Source: Chitinivibrionales bacterium
GTDB taxonomy: Bacteria > Fibrobacterota > Chitinivibrionia > Chitinivibrionales > FEN-1185
Reading direction: 5' to 3'
DNA length: 5,365 bases
NCBI GenBank assembly: GCA_028718065.1
Contig: JAQUMP010000277.1
Location: forward strand, 1 to 5,365
Each line of letters opens with the position of its first letter. Within the stretch, counting starts at the first letter, position 1. The position numbers were made by a program, and so were the translations under genes. A model generated the notes under the pieces. That model ran no database searches. It was not told the origin of the DNA and saw only the letters and a program-made list of their open reading frames with translations. Below, piece by piece: positions 1 through 4,959 of the stretch.

Positions 1-1
1 C

Positions 2-616
2 AGGAGCCTTTACCTATGCGCATGGATCAACAACGATCTGCTTAAAAAAAACAGGACCGCCATGCGCCTGTACGATTCGCTCTGCGCCCGCTATCCCACG
101 AGCGACCTGTGCACGCGCTGCGCCCAACCGCGCCTTAAAACCGCGCGCGATACGCTTGCGGCGCACGGCCTGCTAAAAAAGTTTACCGCAAACGATCAGA
201 GCGCAAAATCGGATGGCAAACCTTCGGAGGCCGCCAAGGTTGGTGCAGCGCCATCGCCGGCGTCGCCGGTAATTGCCGACACTTCTAAAAAAGCCCCTCC
301 TAAAAATGCGGTCGATTCTCTTTCCCGACCGGCCGTAAAACCGGCCCTTATCAAACAGGATTCAACGAAAGCTGTCCCCCCAAAATCGGATTCCCTAAAA
401 GCGTTTCCACCTCATAAAACCCCTGCCGGCGCTCTAGGGGTGTTCTCCGATTCCGTTCCCAAACCTGCCGCGCCGCGCCCGGCGTCAATAGATTCTTCCA
501 AACCGGCCTTAAAACCCGCCCCGGCAAAAACACCAGTCGATTCCTTGACCCCGCCTAAAAAAGTATCTGCCGATACCACAATGCCTGCGCGCGATACTAA
601 CGCCACTCATCGATAA
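2..616 (+). CDS. TPR-like repeat protein with Asp-Ser/Lys-Pro-rich tail, 5' partial
   Basis: The frame is open to the left edge. The codons before the first ATG (position 62) read as protein that runs smoothly into what follows, with segments LYLCAWINND and then AMRLYDSLCARYPTSD. The pattern of an aromatic helix, LYDSL, a RYPTSD turn and a second Ala/Arg helix is typical of TPR units in periplasmic scaffold or YfiO/YbgF-like proteins. I therefore treat Met at 62 as internal and the gene as truncated by the window, although a weak AGGA 5 nt before that ATG leaves a short gene possible. Counted from that Met, residues 1-40 complete the helical part. Residues 45-184 are low complexity, Pro/Lys/Ala/Ser-rich and probably disordered, with Asp-Ser or Asp-Thr recurring about every 10-20 residues (near 73, 85, 100, 110, 130, 144, 160, 171, 178). 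The Lys/Pro tail would suit a periplasmic or wall-associated linker (inference). The last codons contain the first copy of a 15-nt direct repeat. Confidence 0.7.
   Translation, partial: RSLYLCAWINNDLLKKNRTAMRLYDSLCARYPTSDLCTRCAQPRLKTARDTLAAHGLLKKFTANDQSAKSDGKPSEAAKVGAAPSPASPVIADTSKKAPPKNAVDSLSRPAVKPALIKQDSTKAVPPKSDSLKAFPPHKTPAGALGVFSDSVPKPAAPRPASIDSSKPALKPAPAKTPVDSLTPPKKVSADTTMPARDTNATHR
585..599. repeat. 15-nt direct repeat, left copy
   Basis: CTGCGCGCGATACTA is identical to the copy at 903-917. This copy lies inside the last codons of the TPR-like gene. The two copies bracket the zinc-finger gene at 658-891. The offset is 318 nt, a multiple of three. Confidence 0.75.
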
Positions 617-634
617 AAAAACATTTTCAGGTGA

Positions 635-643
635 TGATATAGT
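635..643 (+). promoter_or_regulatory. Extended -10 promoter of the zinc-finger gene
   Basis: TGATATAGT fits an extended -10 element (TGN followed by TATAAT with one mismatch). There is no good -35 at the usual distance. Transcription would start near 650, leaving only about 8 nt before the ATG at 658. That would explain why no Shine-Dalgarno lies at normal spacing. A nearly identical element, TGATATAAT, sits at 957-965 in front of the next gene. Confidence 0.45.
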
Positions 644-657
644 ATTTTTATCGTATT

Positions 658-891
658 ATGAAATGTGTAATCTGTCATGGCAATACGATTGAAAAAAAAG
701 AAGTAAAAGAAGAATGCCTCATCGGCAACGATGTAATCTATGTCCCGCTCGAAGTGCTCGAATGCACCACCTGCGGCGAACGGTACTACGACCGCAATAC
801 TAAAAGGTATTTGGAGGAAATCCAACAAAAAGTGGCGGAAAAAAAAGTCGGTCTTAAAGAAATCGGCAAGGTAATGATCCTGGCGGCATGA
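658..891 (+). CDS. YgiT/MqsA-type zinc-finger protein, orphan antitoxin-like
   Basis: A 77-residue protein with two CxxC pairs, C3-x2-C6 and C36-x2-C39, the second within ECTTCGERYYD. This is the layout of YgiT-type zinc-finger domains, the N-terminal zinc-binding half of MqsA antitoxins and of many short stand-alone homologues. An amphipathic Glu/Lys-rich helix follows (about 48-64). The C-terminal helix-turn-helix of full MqsA (about 131 residues) is absent, so DNA binding cannot be assumed. Members of this short class are usually encoded just downstream of a small DUF4258/MqsR-like toxin gene. Here the preceding gene is the TPR-like protein and the following 148 nt hold no ORF, so no partner is present. 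The start is forced: the in-frame stop TAG at 640-642 leaves only ATG 658. The gene is visibly more AT-rich than the genes on either side. The family call is firm; the antitoxin role is inferred. Confidence 0.8.
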   Translation: MKCVICHGNTIEKKEVKEECLIGNDVIYVPLEVLECTTCGERYYDRNTKRYLEEIQQKVAEKKVGLKEIGKVMILAA

Positions 892-902
892 TTATCGTTT
901 TG

Positions 903-917
903 CTGCGCGCGATACTA
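903..917. repeat. 15-nt direct repeat, right copy
   Basis: CTGCGCGCGATACTA, identical to 585-599, begins 11 nt after the zinc-finger gene's stop codon. If the two copies had recombined, the TPR-like reading frame would continue into ...ARDTILKK and stop at 929-931. This junction is therefore compatible with an insertion into, or capture beside, the older gene end. Confidence 0.75.
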
Positions 918-956
918 TTTTAAAGAAATAAAATTGTGGCCTTAAACCGTCATCGA

Positions 957-965
957 TGATATAAT
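957..965 (+). promoter_or_regulatory. Extended -10 promoter of the lpoB-like gene
   Basis: TGATATAAT is a perfect extended -10 (TG-N-TATAAT). The best upstream -35-like hexamer, TTGTGG at 934-939, lies 20 nt away, too far to matter much, so the promoter would rely on the TG extension. Transcription is expected near 972, giving a leader of about 67 nt that is A/T-rich and ends in the strong Shine-Dalgarno of the gene at 1040. Confidence 0.5.
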
Positions 966-1039
966 TTTCTATTACGCGGTTTTTAGAACATTACGGCTGA
1001 TTTTTCTTAAACAATACCATTATTTCACAGGAGGGTTTT

Positions 1040-1654
1040 ATGATCAGGGTCAAGCGCACGCTTGTCTATGTGGGAATCGCTTTTGCAGCCGTCGCCATCG
1101 GCGGTTGCGGCGGCAAACAGGTCACCCGTATCGACGCCAACTCCACGGTTGATCTTTCGGGCAAATGGAACGATACCGATTCGCGTCTGGTAGCCGAAGA
1201 GATGATCGGCGACTGCCTTTCGCGGCCCTGGTACATGAATAAATACGCCAACAAAACCCCGGTGCCTAAAATTATCGTGGGCACGGTGCGCAACAAGAGC
1301 CACGAACATATCAGCGTCGAAACTTTTGTCAACGATATGCAGCGCGTGCTGATTAACTCCGGCAAGGTCGATTTTGTCGCCAGCAAGACCGAACGCTCGG
1401 AGATCCGCGAAGAAAAAGCCGATCAGATGGCCGGCAACGCCGCCGAAGGGACCGTTAAAGAAGCGGGTCAGGAATCAGGCGCCGACCTTATGCTTACCGG
1501 CGAAATCAATACGATCGCCGACCAGGAAGGCAACAAGAGCGTCATGTATTACCAGATCGACCTGCAGCTTATCGACATTAAAACGCACGTAAAGCTCTGG
1601 ATCGGCGACAAGAAAATAAAGAAATATATTACCAAGAGCAGTGCCACTCTGTAA
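1040..1654 (+). CDS. lpoB: Penicillin-binding protein activator LpoB family lipoprotein
   Basis: A 204-residue protein. Residues 1-22 are a lipoprotein signal peptide (basic MIRVKR, then a hydrophobic stretch) ending in the lipobox I-G-G-C23, so mature Cys23 should be lipidated and membrane-anchored. The globular part (about 40-200) has the features of the LpoB family: an early strand KIIVGTVRNKS (77-87), the helix around FVNDMQRVLINSGKVDFV, the polar ERSEIREEKADQ stretch (118-129), GADLMLTGEI (147-156), and a closing strand pair near YQIDLQLIDIKT and VKLWIGDKKIKK. E. coli LpoB is 213 residues and stimulates PBP1b by reaching through the peptidoglycan from the outer membrane; a similar role here is inferred from family, and the partner synthase is not in the window. 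The start is set by AGGAGGG (1029-1035), 4 nt before ATG. A strong terminator follows 10 nt after the stop, and the COG3014-type lipoprotein gene lies next downstream. Confidence 0.87.
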   Translation: MIRVKRTLVYVGIAFAAVAIGGCGGKQVTRIDANSTVDLSGKWNDTDSRLVAEEMIGDCLSRPWYMNKYANKTPVPKIIVGTVRNKSHEHISVETFVNDMQRVLINSGKVDFVASKTERSEIREEKADQMAGNAAEGTVKEAGQESGADLMLTGEINTIADQEGNKSVMYYQIDLQLIDIKTHVKLWIGDKKIKKYITKSSATL

Positions 1655-1664
1655 AGACCTATAC

Positions 1665-1706
1665 AAGGATGACCGTAGCGGCGTCAGCGCGGTCGTCCTT
1701 TTTTTT
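1665..1706 (+). terminator. Intrinsic terminator after the lpoB-like gene
   Basis: An 11-bp stem, AAGGATGACCG (1665-1675) with CGGTCGTCCTT (1690-1700), all paired with a single U-G wobble, closes a 14-nt GC-rich loop. It is followed by an unbroken run of eight T (1699-1706, the first two shared with the stem). This is a textbook Rho-independent terminator on the plus strand. It lies only 41 nt before the next start codon. Confidence 0.9.
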
Positions 1707-1747
1707 GTACTTTGCAAACCTACCTTCCCGTTAAAAAAGGAGTTGCG

Positions 1748-3214
1748 ATGGCCCGTTTCACCGGTAAACCCAATTGCCTAACGTTAATTATTGTCGGTTG
1801 TCTGTGCGCCGTGCTGGCGCTTTCCTGCAGCACAAGCCTGCAGCGGGTCAAACTGCTCGGCAATACCGTGAGCCAGGGCAACTACCTAAAAGCAATCGCC
1901 GACATCCGCAACTCCAAGAAACTGTATGGCGACAAAAACCGCCTGCTTTACTATATGGACCAGGGCGTGCTGTTCCATTACGCCGGGCTCTACGACTCCA
2001 GCAACGCCATGCTGGAAACAAGCGAGCAGATCATCGACGACCTTTACGCGCGCTCCATAACCAACGAGGCCGCCTCATTATTGACAAACGACAACATTCG
2101 CCCCTATCGCGGCCGGCGTTACGAGCGCGTGCTGCTGCACGAGTATATGGCCTGCAATTACCTGGGCAAAAACCAGTTCGACGAATCGCTGGTGGAAACG
2201 CGCAAGATGCAGGTTATTTTTGACGAAAACGCCGCCAAGGACAAGGCCGAATCCAAAAAATACGAACAGGACGGCATGGCCAATTATATCTCCTCGCTCG
2301 TCTACGACGCCCAGGGGGAAAACGACAACGCTCTGATTTCGCTTTTCCAATCTGTCAAGGCGTATCAAAAGCTCGGGTTTAATGTCCCGATCAGTTTAAA
2401 CGACATCGCCTATTACCGCCTGCAGCAGGGCGACCGTGCCGAAGACCTTAAATTGCTCAACCTAAAGCCGGTGGAACCGGCCAATAAAATCGAAGTGCTC
2501 AACAACAAAAACGGCGAAGTGGTTTTTGTAGGGTACGCGGGCAAATCGCCGACCATCGGCGAAACCGAGTTCAGCGGCACCTATATAATCGGCGGCCTGA
2601 TCCACGGTTCCTATCGCGATCCGAGCGGCAATGTTGCCCAGGTAATTTTGCCCGCGCCGCCGCTGCCGGAAAGCGAAATTAAGAAACTGGAGAACAACGA
2701 AAAAACCAAAGCAGGCACGACCTTCCACATTAAATTCAGCCTGCCCGCTTTTGTGGCGACGCCCTCGCAAACCGCCTATTTCACCGTAAGCATCGACGGC
2801 AAACCGGAAGTAAAGAGTGACCTTATCAGCGACAACGACACCTACCTGCGCAACGACATCGCCGATAATTTTAACGTAACGCTGCTGCGTACGGCGGTGC
2901 GCGTGGTCATCCGCACGCTCCTGGCCCAAAAAGCCAAGGAAAAAATGGAGACTTCAAGTCCGCTGGCCAATGTGCTCCTGAATGTGGGCACCGACATCGC
3001 AGCCGACCAGCTCGAAAAGGCCGATACGCGCGTCTGCTTTTTGTTCCCCAAAACCGTTCAATTGGCACGCCTGGCCTGCGCTCCCGGCACGCACCATCTG
3101 GAAATCTGCGCACGCACGGCCACGGGGGCGATACTAACCAAAAAGAGTATTGATAACGTAACAATCTCAAGAGGCGGCCAGAAGCAGTTCGTGTTTTATC
3201 CGTCGCTTATGTAA
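1748..3214 (+). CDS. COG3014-type lipoprotein, lpoB neighbour
   Basis: A 488-residue protein from ATG 1748, which has AAGGAG (1737-1742) 5 nt upstream. The frame also opens at TTG 1712, but that start has no Shine-Dalgarno and would bury the signal peptide. Residues 1-26 form a signal peptide ending A-L-S-C27, a lipoprotein site with Ala rather than Leu at -3. From about 38 to 235 the chain is helical and TPR-like: LLYYMDQGVLFHYAGLYDSS, an IIDDLYARS element, TNDNIRPYRGRRYERV (113-128), and YLGKNQFDESLVETRK. This run matches my memory of the COG3014 family of uncharacterised lipoproteins, often encoded with LpoB and YcfL-type proteins. The C-terminal half (about 245-488) is beta-rich, with a TDIAADQLEKADTR element near 415-430. 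A role with LpoB in peptidoglycan synthesis or its regulation is inferred from gene neighbourhood only. No promoter is visible between the upstream terminator and this start. It ends 55 nt before the convergent nucleotidyltransferase gene. Confidence 0.8.
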   Translation: MARFTGKPNCLTLIIVGCLCAVLALSCSTSLQRVKLLGNTVSQGNYLKAIADIRNSKKLYGDKNRLLYYMDQGVLFHYAGLYDSSNAMLETSEQIIDDLYARSITNEAASLLTNDNIRPYRGRRYERVLLHEYMACNYLGKNQFDESLVETRKMQVIFDENAAKDKAESKKYEQDGMANYISSLVYDAQGENDNALISLFQSVKAYQKLGFNVPISLNDIAYYRLQQGDRAEDLKLLNLKPVEPANKIEVLNNKNGEVVFVGYAGKSPTIGETEFSGTYIIGGLIHGSYRDPSGNVAQVILPAPPLPESEIKKLENNEKTKAGTTFHIKFSLPAFVATPSQTAYFTVSIDGKPEVKSDLISDNDTYLRNDIADNFNVTLLRTAVRVVIRTLLAQKAKEKMETSSPLANVLLNVGTDIAADQLEKADTRVCFLFPKTVQLARLACAPGTHHLEICARTATGAILTKKSIDNVTISRGGQKQFVFYPSLM

Positions 3215-3269
3215 AGGCGACCGAGTCGTGAAGGTATTGTGGGTAGGGCATTTTACGGATCCGGTTTTC

Positions 3270-3758
3270 CTAATGTTTCTTTTTTACGGATTTGCGGCGT
3301 TCTTTGCACGCTGCGGTTTTTTTAAGCTCATCGACGTCGGCGAGGTCTTTAGGACGTATCGAATGCCTTTTGCATTCTATAAGGTCTGTAAATGAAATTA
3401 CATTCAAAGAAATGCCTTTGTAGAGAATATGTTTCTTGTTTTTAAAGGCAGAATCGTTTGAAATGCTTTTTAACGAGGTTAAAATGTCGATTCTGTTTGG
3501 TTCTACGCCAAGATGTATTGCCGCACCCGGTTTATCGAAAATATCTTTTGTAAATCCAGCCCCGCCAAAACCAAATTCTTTGAGCACCGCAAGCAGCTTA
3601 AGAGAGTTTTTCGAAGAAGGATAAATTAGGATATCGACATCTTGCGTAGTCCGGACATACCCATAGTAAATAACGGCAAATCCGCCAACCAGCATGTACT
3701 CAACTTTATGTTTTTTTAGTAACCGTATAAAATCGAGCATGTCTTTGGTTATAAGCAT
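3270..3758 (-). CDS. MNT/AbiEii-like nucleotidyltransferase
   Basis: A 162-residue protein with a complete minimal nucleotidyltransferase core. The glycine pair is in YMLVGGFAVIYYG (G25, G26). Two catalytic-type aspartates are in TTQDVDILI (D40 and D42), and a third acidic residue is in NRIDIL (D91). The end carries the RPKDLADVDEL element (136-145) seen in DUF6036/AbiEii-like nucleotidyltransferases, followed by a Lys/Arg-rich tail. Enzymes of this fold transfer nucleotides to protein, RNA or small molecules; some act as toxins or antitoxins (AbiEii, MenA, MntA). The substrate here cannot be read from sequence. The gene starts 6 nt after the stop of the 69-residue gene upstream and has only a weak Shine-Dalgarno, so translational coupling is likely. 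Its DNA is AT-rich (32% GC over 3361-3420 by hand count) compared with the lipoprotein genes, which hints at acquisition. There is no HEPN partner, so it is not a classical HEPN/MNT pair. Confidence 0.82.
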   Translation of the reverse strand: MLITKDMLDFIRLLKKHKVEYMLVGGFAVIYYGYVRTTQDVDILIYPSSKNSLKLLAVLKEFGFGGAGFTKDIFDKPGAAIHLGVEPNRIDILTSLKSISNDSAFKNKKHILYKGISLNVISFTDLIECKRHSIRPKDLADVDELKKTAACKERRKSVKKKH

Positions 3759-3764
3759 GCTCGG

Positions 3765-3974
3765 TTACCAGGAAACCATTTCGAAGGAAAAAACTTTTTT
3801 CATGCGCTCTTTGGTCCATTTTGCACCCCAGGCCCGCTCTTGCAAGATAGCAAATTCATCGAGCCTTTGCCGGGGCGTCATTCGACTACGACGAAAATAC
3901 TCCGCCCTATTTTCTTCCTTAAAAGACGTAAAGACCGCAAAAGACATTTTGTTTTTATTGGGATTTTTTTTCAT
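3765..3974 (-). CDS. Small basic protein paired with nucleotidyltransferase
   Basis: A 69-residue, strongly charged protein: a Lys/Asn-rich start, FTSFKEENRAEYF (15-27), then MTPRQRLDEFAILQERAW (32-49), and a C-terminal Lys/Arg helix. The MTP-x-x-RL-x-E element resembles the small proteins of about 80-90 residues (pattern like SLTPEERLEI) that I recall directly upstream of DUF6036-type nucleotidyltransferase genes in many bacteria and archaea. No enzyme motif, membrane segment or HTH is visible; it is probably an all-helical partner or regulator. It shares an operon with the nucleotidyltransferase 6 nt downstream. ATG at 3974 is chosen because it lies nearest the promoter; an internal Met10 has no Shine-Dalgarno. 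That it is a real gene is supported by spacing, promoter and motif; its function is unknown. Confidence 0.68.
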   Translation of the reverse strand: MKKNPNKNKMSFAVFTSFKEENRAEYFRRSRMTPRQRLDEFAILQERAWGAKWTKERMKKVFSFEMVSW

Positions 3975-4012
3975 GACATTTGTTCTTTGGGCGTTTTGAT
4001 GCTCTTACTAAT

Positions 4013-4042
4013 AATATACCTCGTAATATCTTATCCAAACAA
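4013..4042 (-). promoter_or_regulatory. Sigma-70-type promoter of the nucleotidyltransferase pair
   Basis: On the minus strand TTGTTT (-35, 4042-4037) and TATATT (-10, 4018-4013) are separated by 18 nt. Transcription would begin near 4006, about 32 nt before the start codon at 3974. The element sits between pgeF and the small gene, so the module need not depend on pgeF transcription. Confidence 0.5.
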
Positions 4043-4081
4043 TTAAAACGCCTGGAAGGTTCTGCGCCTAACCGTTTAATT
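4041..4081 (-). terminator. Possible weak terminator of pgeF (AT-rich inverted repeat)
   Basis: AATTAAA-a-CG (4041-4050) pairs with CG-TTTAATT (4073-4081), giving a 9-bp mostly A/T stem with one bulge and a 22-nt loop. On the minus strand it begins within the pgeF stop codon and ends TTTTAATTGTTT. It lacks a GC-rich stem and a clean T run, so it may be only a partial terminator, and it overlaps the -35 of the next promoter. Confidence 0.28.
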
Positions 4082-4793
4082 ACCCCTTAAGCATTATCAC
4101 CGAAAGCCCTCTTCCGCAACGCTCTTTCTCCCGGCGATAAGAAAAAAAGTCCGCTCCGGAGCCGGAACAAACGGTGCATCGGCCGATATCGAAGATATGC
4201 CGGTCCAATACGCCCAGGCCGATGGCTTGTTTCTTATTTACTAAAGGCATATCCAGGTAATAGCGCTTCTCTTTTTGTATTACCGAGCCGGGGAATAATT
4301 CTTTAAACGTCTCCTGCACCTCGCAGCAGCAGCTTCGAATCGAGGGCCCCAAATACATCAGGATGTCCGCAGGATTTACGCCGAACTTTTGCTGCATGAG
4401 CGTTATGGCCCCGGCCGTTATCTTTTTCTGGCTGCCGCGCCATCCGGCATGCAGAATGCCGACAACGTTTCTACAGGGATCATGCAAAAATACCGTCAGG
4501 CAATCCGCGGTTAATATTGCCAGCGGCAGATTTTTTTGGTCGGTTATAAATCCGTCGGTATCCTCAAAAGCATCGTCATAATCGCGCGCCCCCTTGCCGG
4601 CATCTTTACTATCGACAATTCTTATAGTGTCGCCATGCACCTGCTTGGCGCAAACCAGCTCCTGCCAATTAATGCTCAGCGGGGACAAAAATATTCTGCG
4701 GTTTTCAAGCGACAAGGAGGCGTCCGCATGGCGCAGCGACATGTTTCCCGCGGGACGCAGGCTTGAATCAAAAACAATCTGGTCGATATTCAT
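4080..4793 (-). CDS. pgeF: Peptidoglycan editing factor PgeF (YfiH, laccase-domain/polyphenol oxidase family)
   Basis: A 237-residue protein, the usual family length. Conserved blocks appear in order: GNMSLRHAD (16-24), AKQVHGD with H53, LTADCLTVFLHDP with C98, GILHAGWRGS with H115, LGPSIRSCCCEVQ (148-160), GRCTVCS (204-210), and FFSYRRE (216-222). H53, C98 and H115 correspond to the metal-binding His-Cys-His set of this fold. E. coli YfiH (PgeF) removes mis-incorporated L-Ser from the peptidoglycan stem, while related proteins (mammalian FAMIN/LACC1) show purine nucleoside phosphorylase or adenosine deaminase activity. Which activity applies here cannot be told from sequence. Three consecutive cysteines (155-157) are somewhat more than usual at that position. 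No clear Shine-Dalgarno precedes the ATG at 4793. The gene is divergent from ku and shares a 166-nt intergenic region with it. Confidence 0.93.
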   Translation of the reverse strand: MNIDQIVFDSSLRPAGNMSLRHADASLSLENRRIFLSPLSINWQELVCAKQVHGDTIRIVDSKDAGKGARDYDDAFEDTDGFITDQKNLPLAILTADCLTVFLHDPCRNVVGILHAGWRGSQKKITAGAITLMQQKFGVNPADILMYLGPSIRSCCCEVQETFKELFPGSVIQKEKRYYLDMPLVNKKQAIGLGVLDRHIFDIGRCTVCSGSGADFFSYRREKERCGRGLSVIMLKG

Positions 4794-4870
4794 AACGGTA
4801 AAAATAGTTGATTAGCAGGGTCGATCCGGCAGGCAATGATGATTATTTGTATATGCGCGATCCTACCTTC

Positions 4871-4892
4871 CTTATTGACAATAACTTATTGT
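4871..4892. promoter_or_regulatory. Palindromic operator-like site with TTGACA in the pgeF-ku divergent region
   Basis: ACAATAA-c-TTATTGT (4878-4892) is a perfect inverted repeat with 7-bp arms and a 1-nt centre. A further copy of CTTATTG at 4871-4877 repeats the right arm (4885-4891) at a 14-nt step. A consensus -35, TTGACA (4875-4880), is embedded on the plus strand. No convincing -10 follows at 16-18 nt; TAATTT at 4902-4907 is 21 nt away. The rest of 4794-4959 shows no gene. A repressor or autoregulatory binding site for ku and/or pgeF is plausible. Confidence 0.4.
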
Positions 4893-4959
4893 ATCCAAGC
4901 GTAATTTTAGAAAACGAAAACAATAAAGCTGCAATCTTATCCTAAAGAAAGGGGCCATA

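Noticed and set aside
62..64. ATG at 62 as the true start of the left-edge gene
   Set aside because: The upstream in-frame codons to the window edge have no stop and encode TPR-like residues that run smoothly into the downstream segment. A weak AGGA before it is not enough to prefer this start, though it is not excluded.
1712..1747. TTG at 1712 as start of the COG3014-type gene
   Set aside because: It lies 5 nt after the terminator T run, has no Shine-Dalgarno, and would add 12 residues before a normal signal peptide. ATG 1748 has AAGGAG at good spacing.
1774..2223. Overlapping plus-strand open frame of 149 codons
   Set aside because: Alternative frame within the lipoprotein gene; Arg/Gln-rich composition is typical of a shadow frame, with no signal or domain.
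2462..2929. 155-codon open frame on the minus strand inside the COG3014-type gene
   Set aside because: It is fully antisense to a well-supported gene, has no recognisable motif, and arises from the GC-rich codon pattern of the plus strand.
3212..3270. Terminator between the convergent COG3014-type and nucleotidyltransferase genes
   Set aside because: Only a 4-bp CGAC/GTCG stem with a 3-nt loop and no following T run was seen.
3251..3291. TTTTACGGAT repeated at 3251-3260 and 3282-3291, and the palindrome CGGATCCG between
   Set aside because: Short, A/T-biased, with no T-run hairpin or matching copy at the other end of the module; not enough to call an att site, terminator or island edge.
3694..3999. 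Plus-strand 101-codon frame over the nucleotidyltransferase pair
   Set aside because: Antisense to the two minus-strand genes, which have better motifs, spacing and a promoter.
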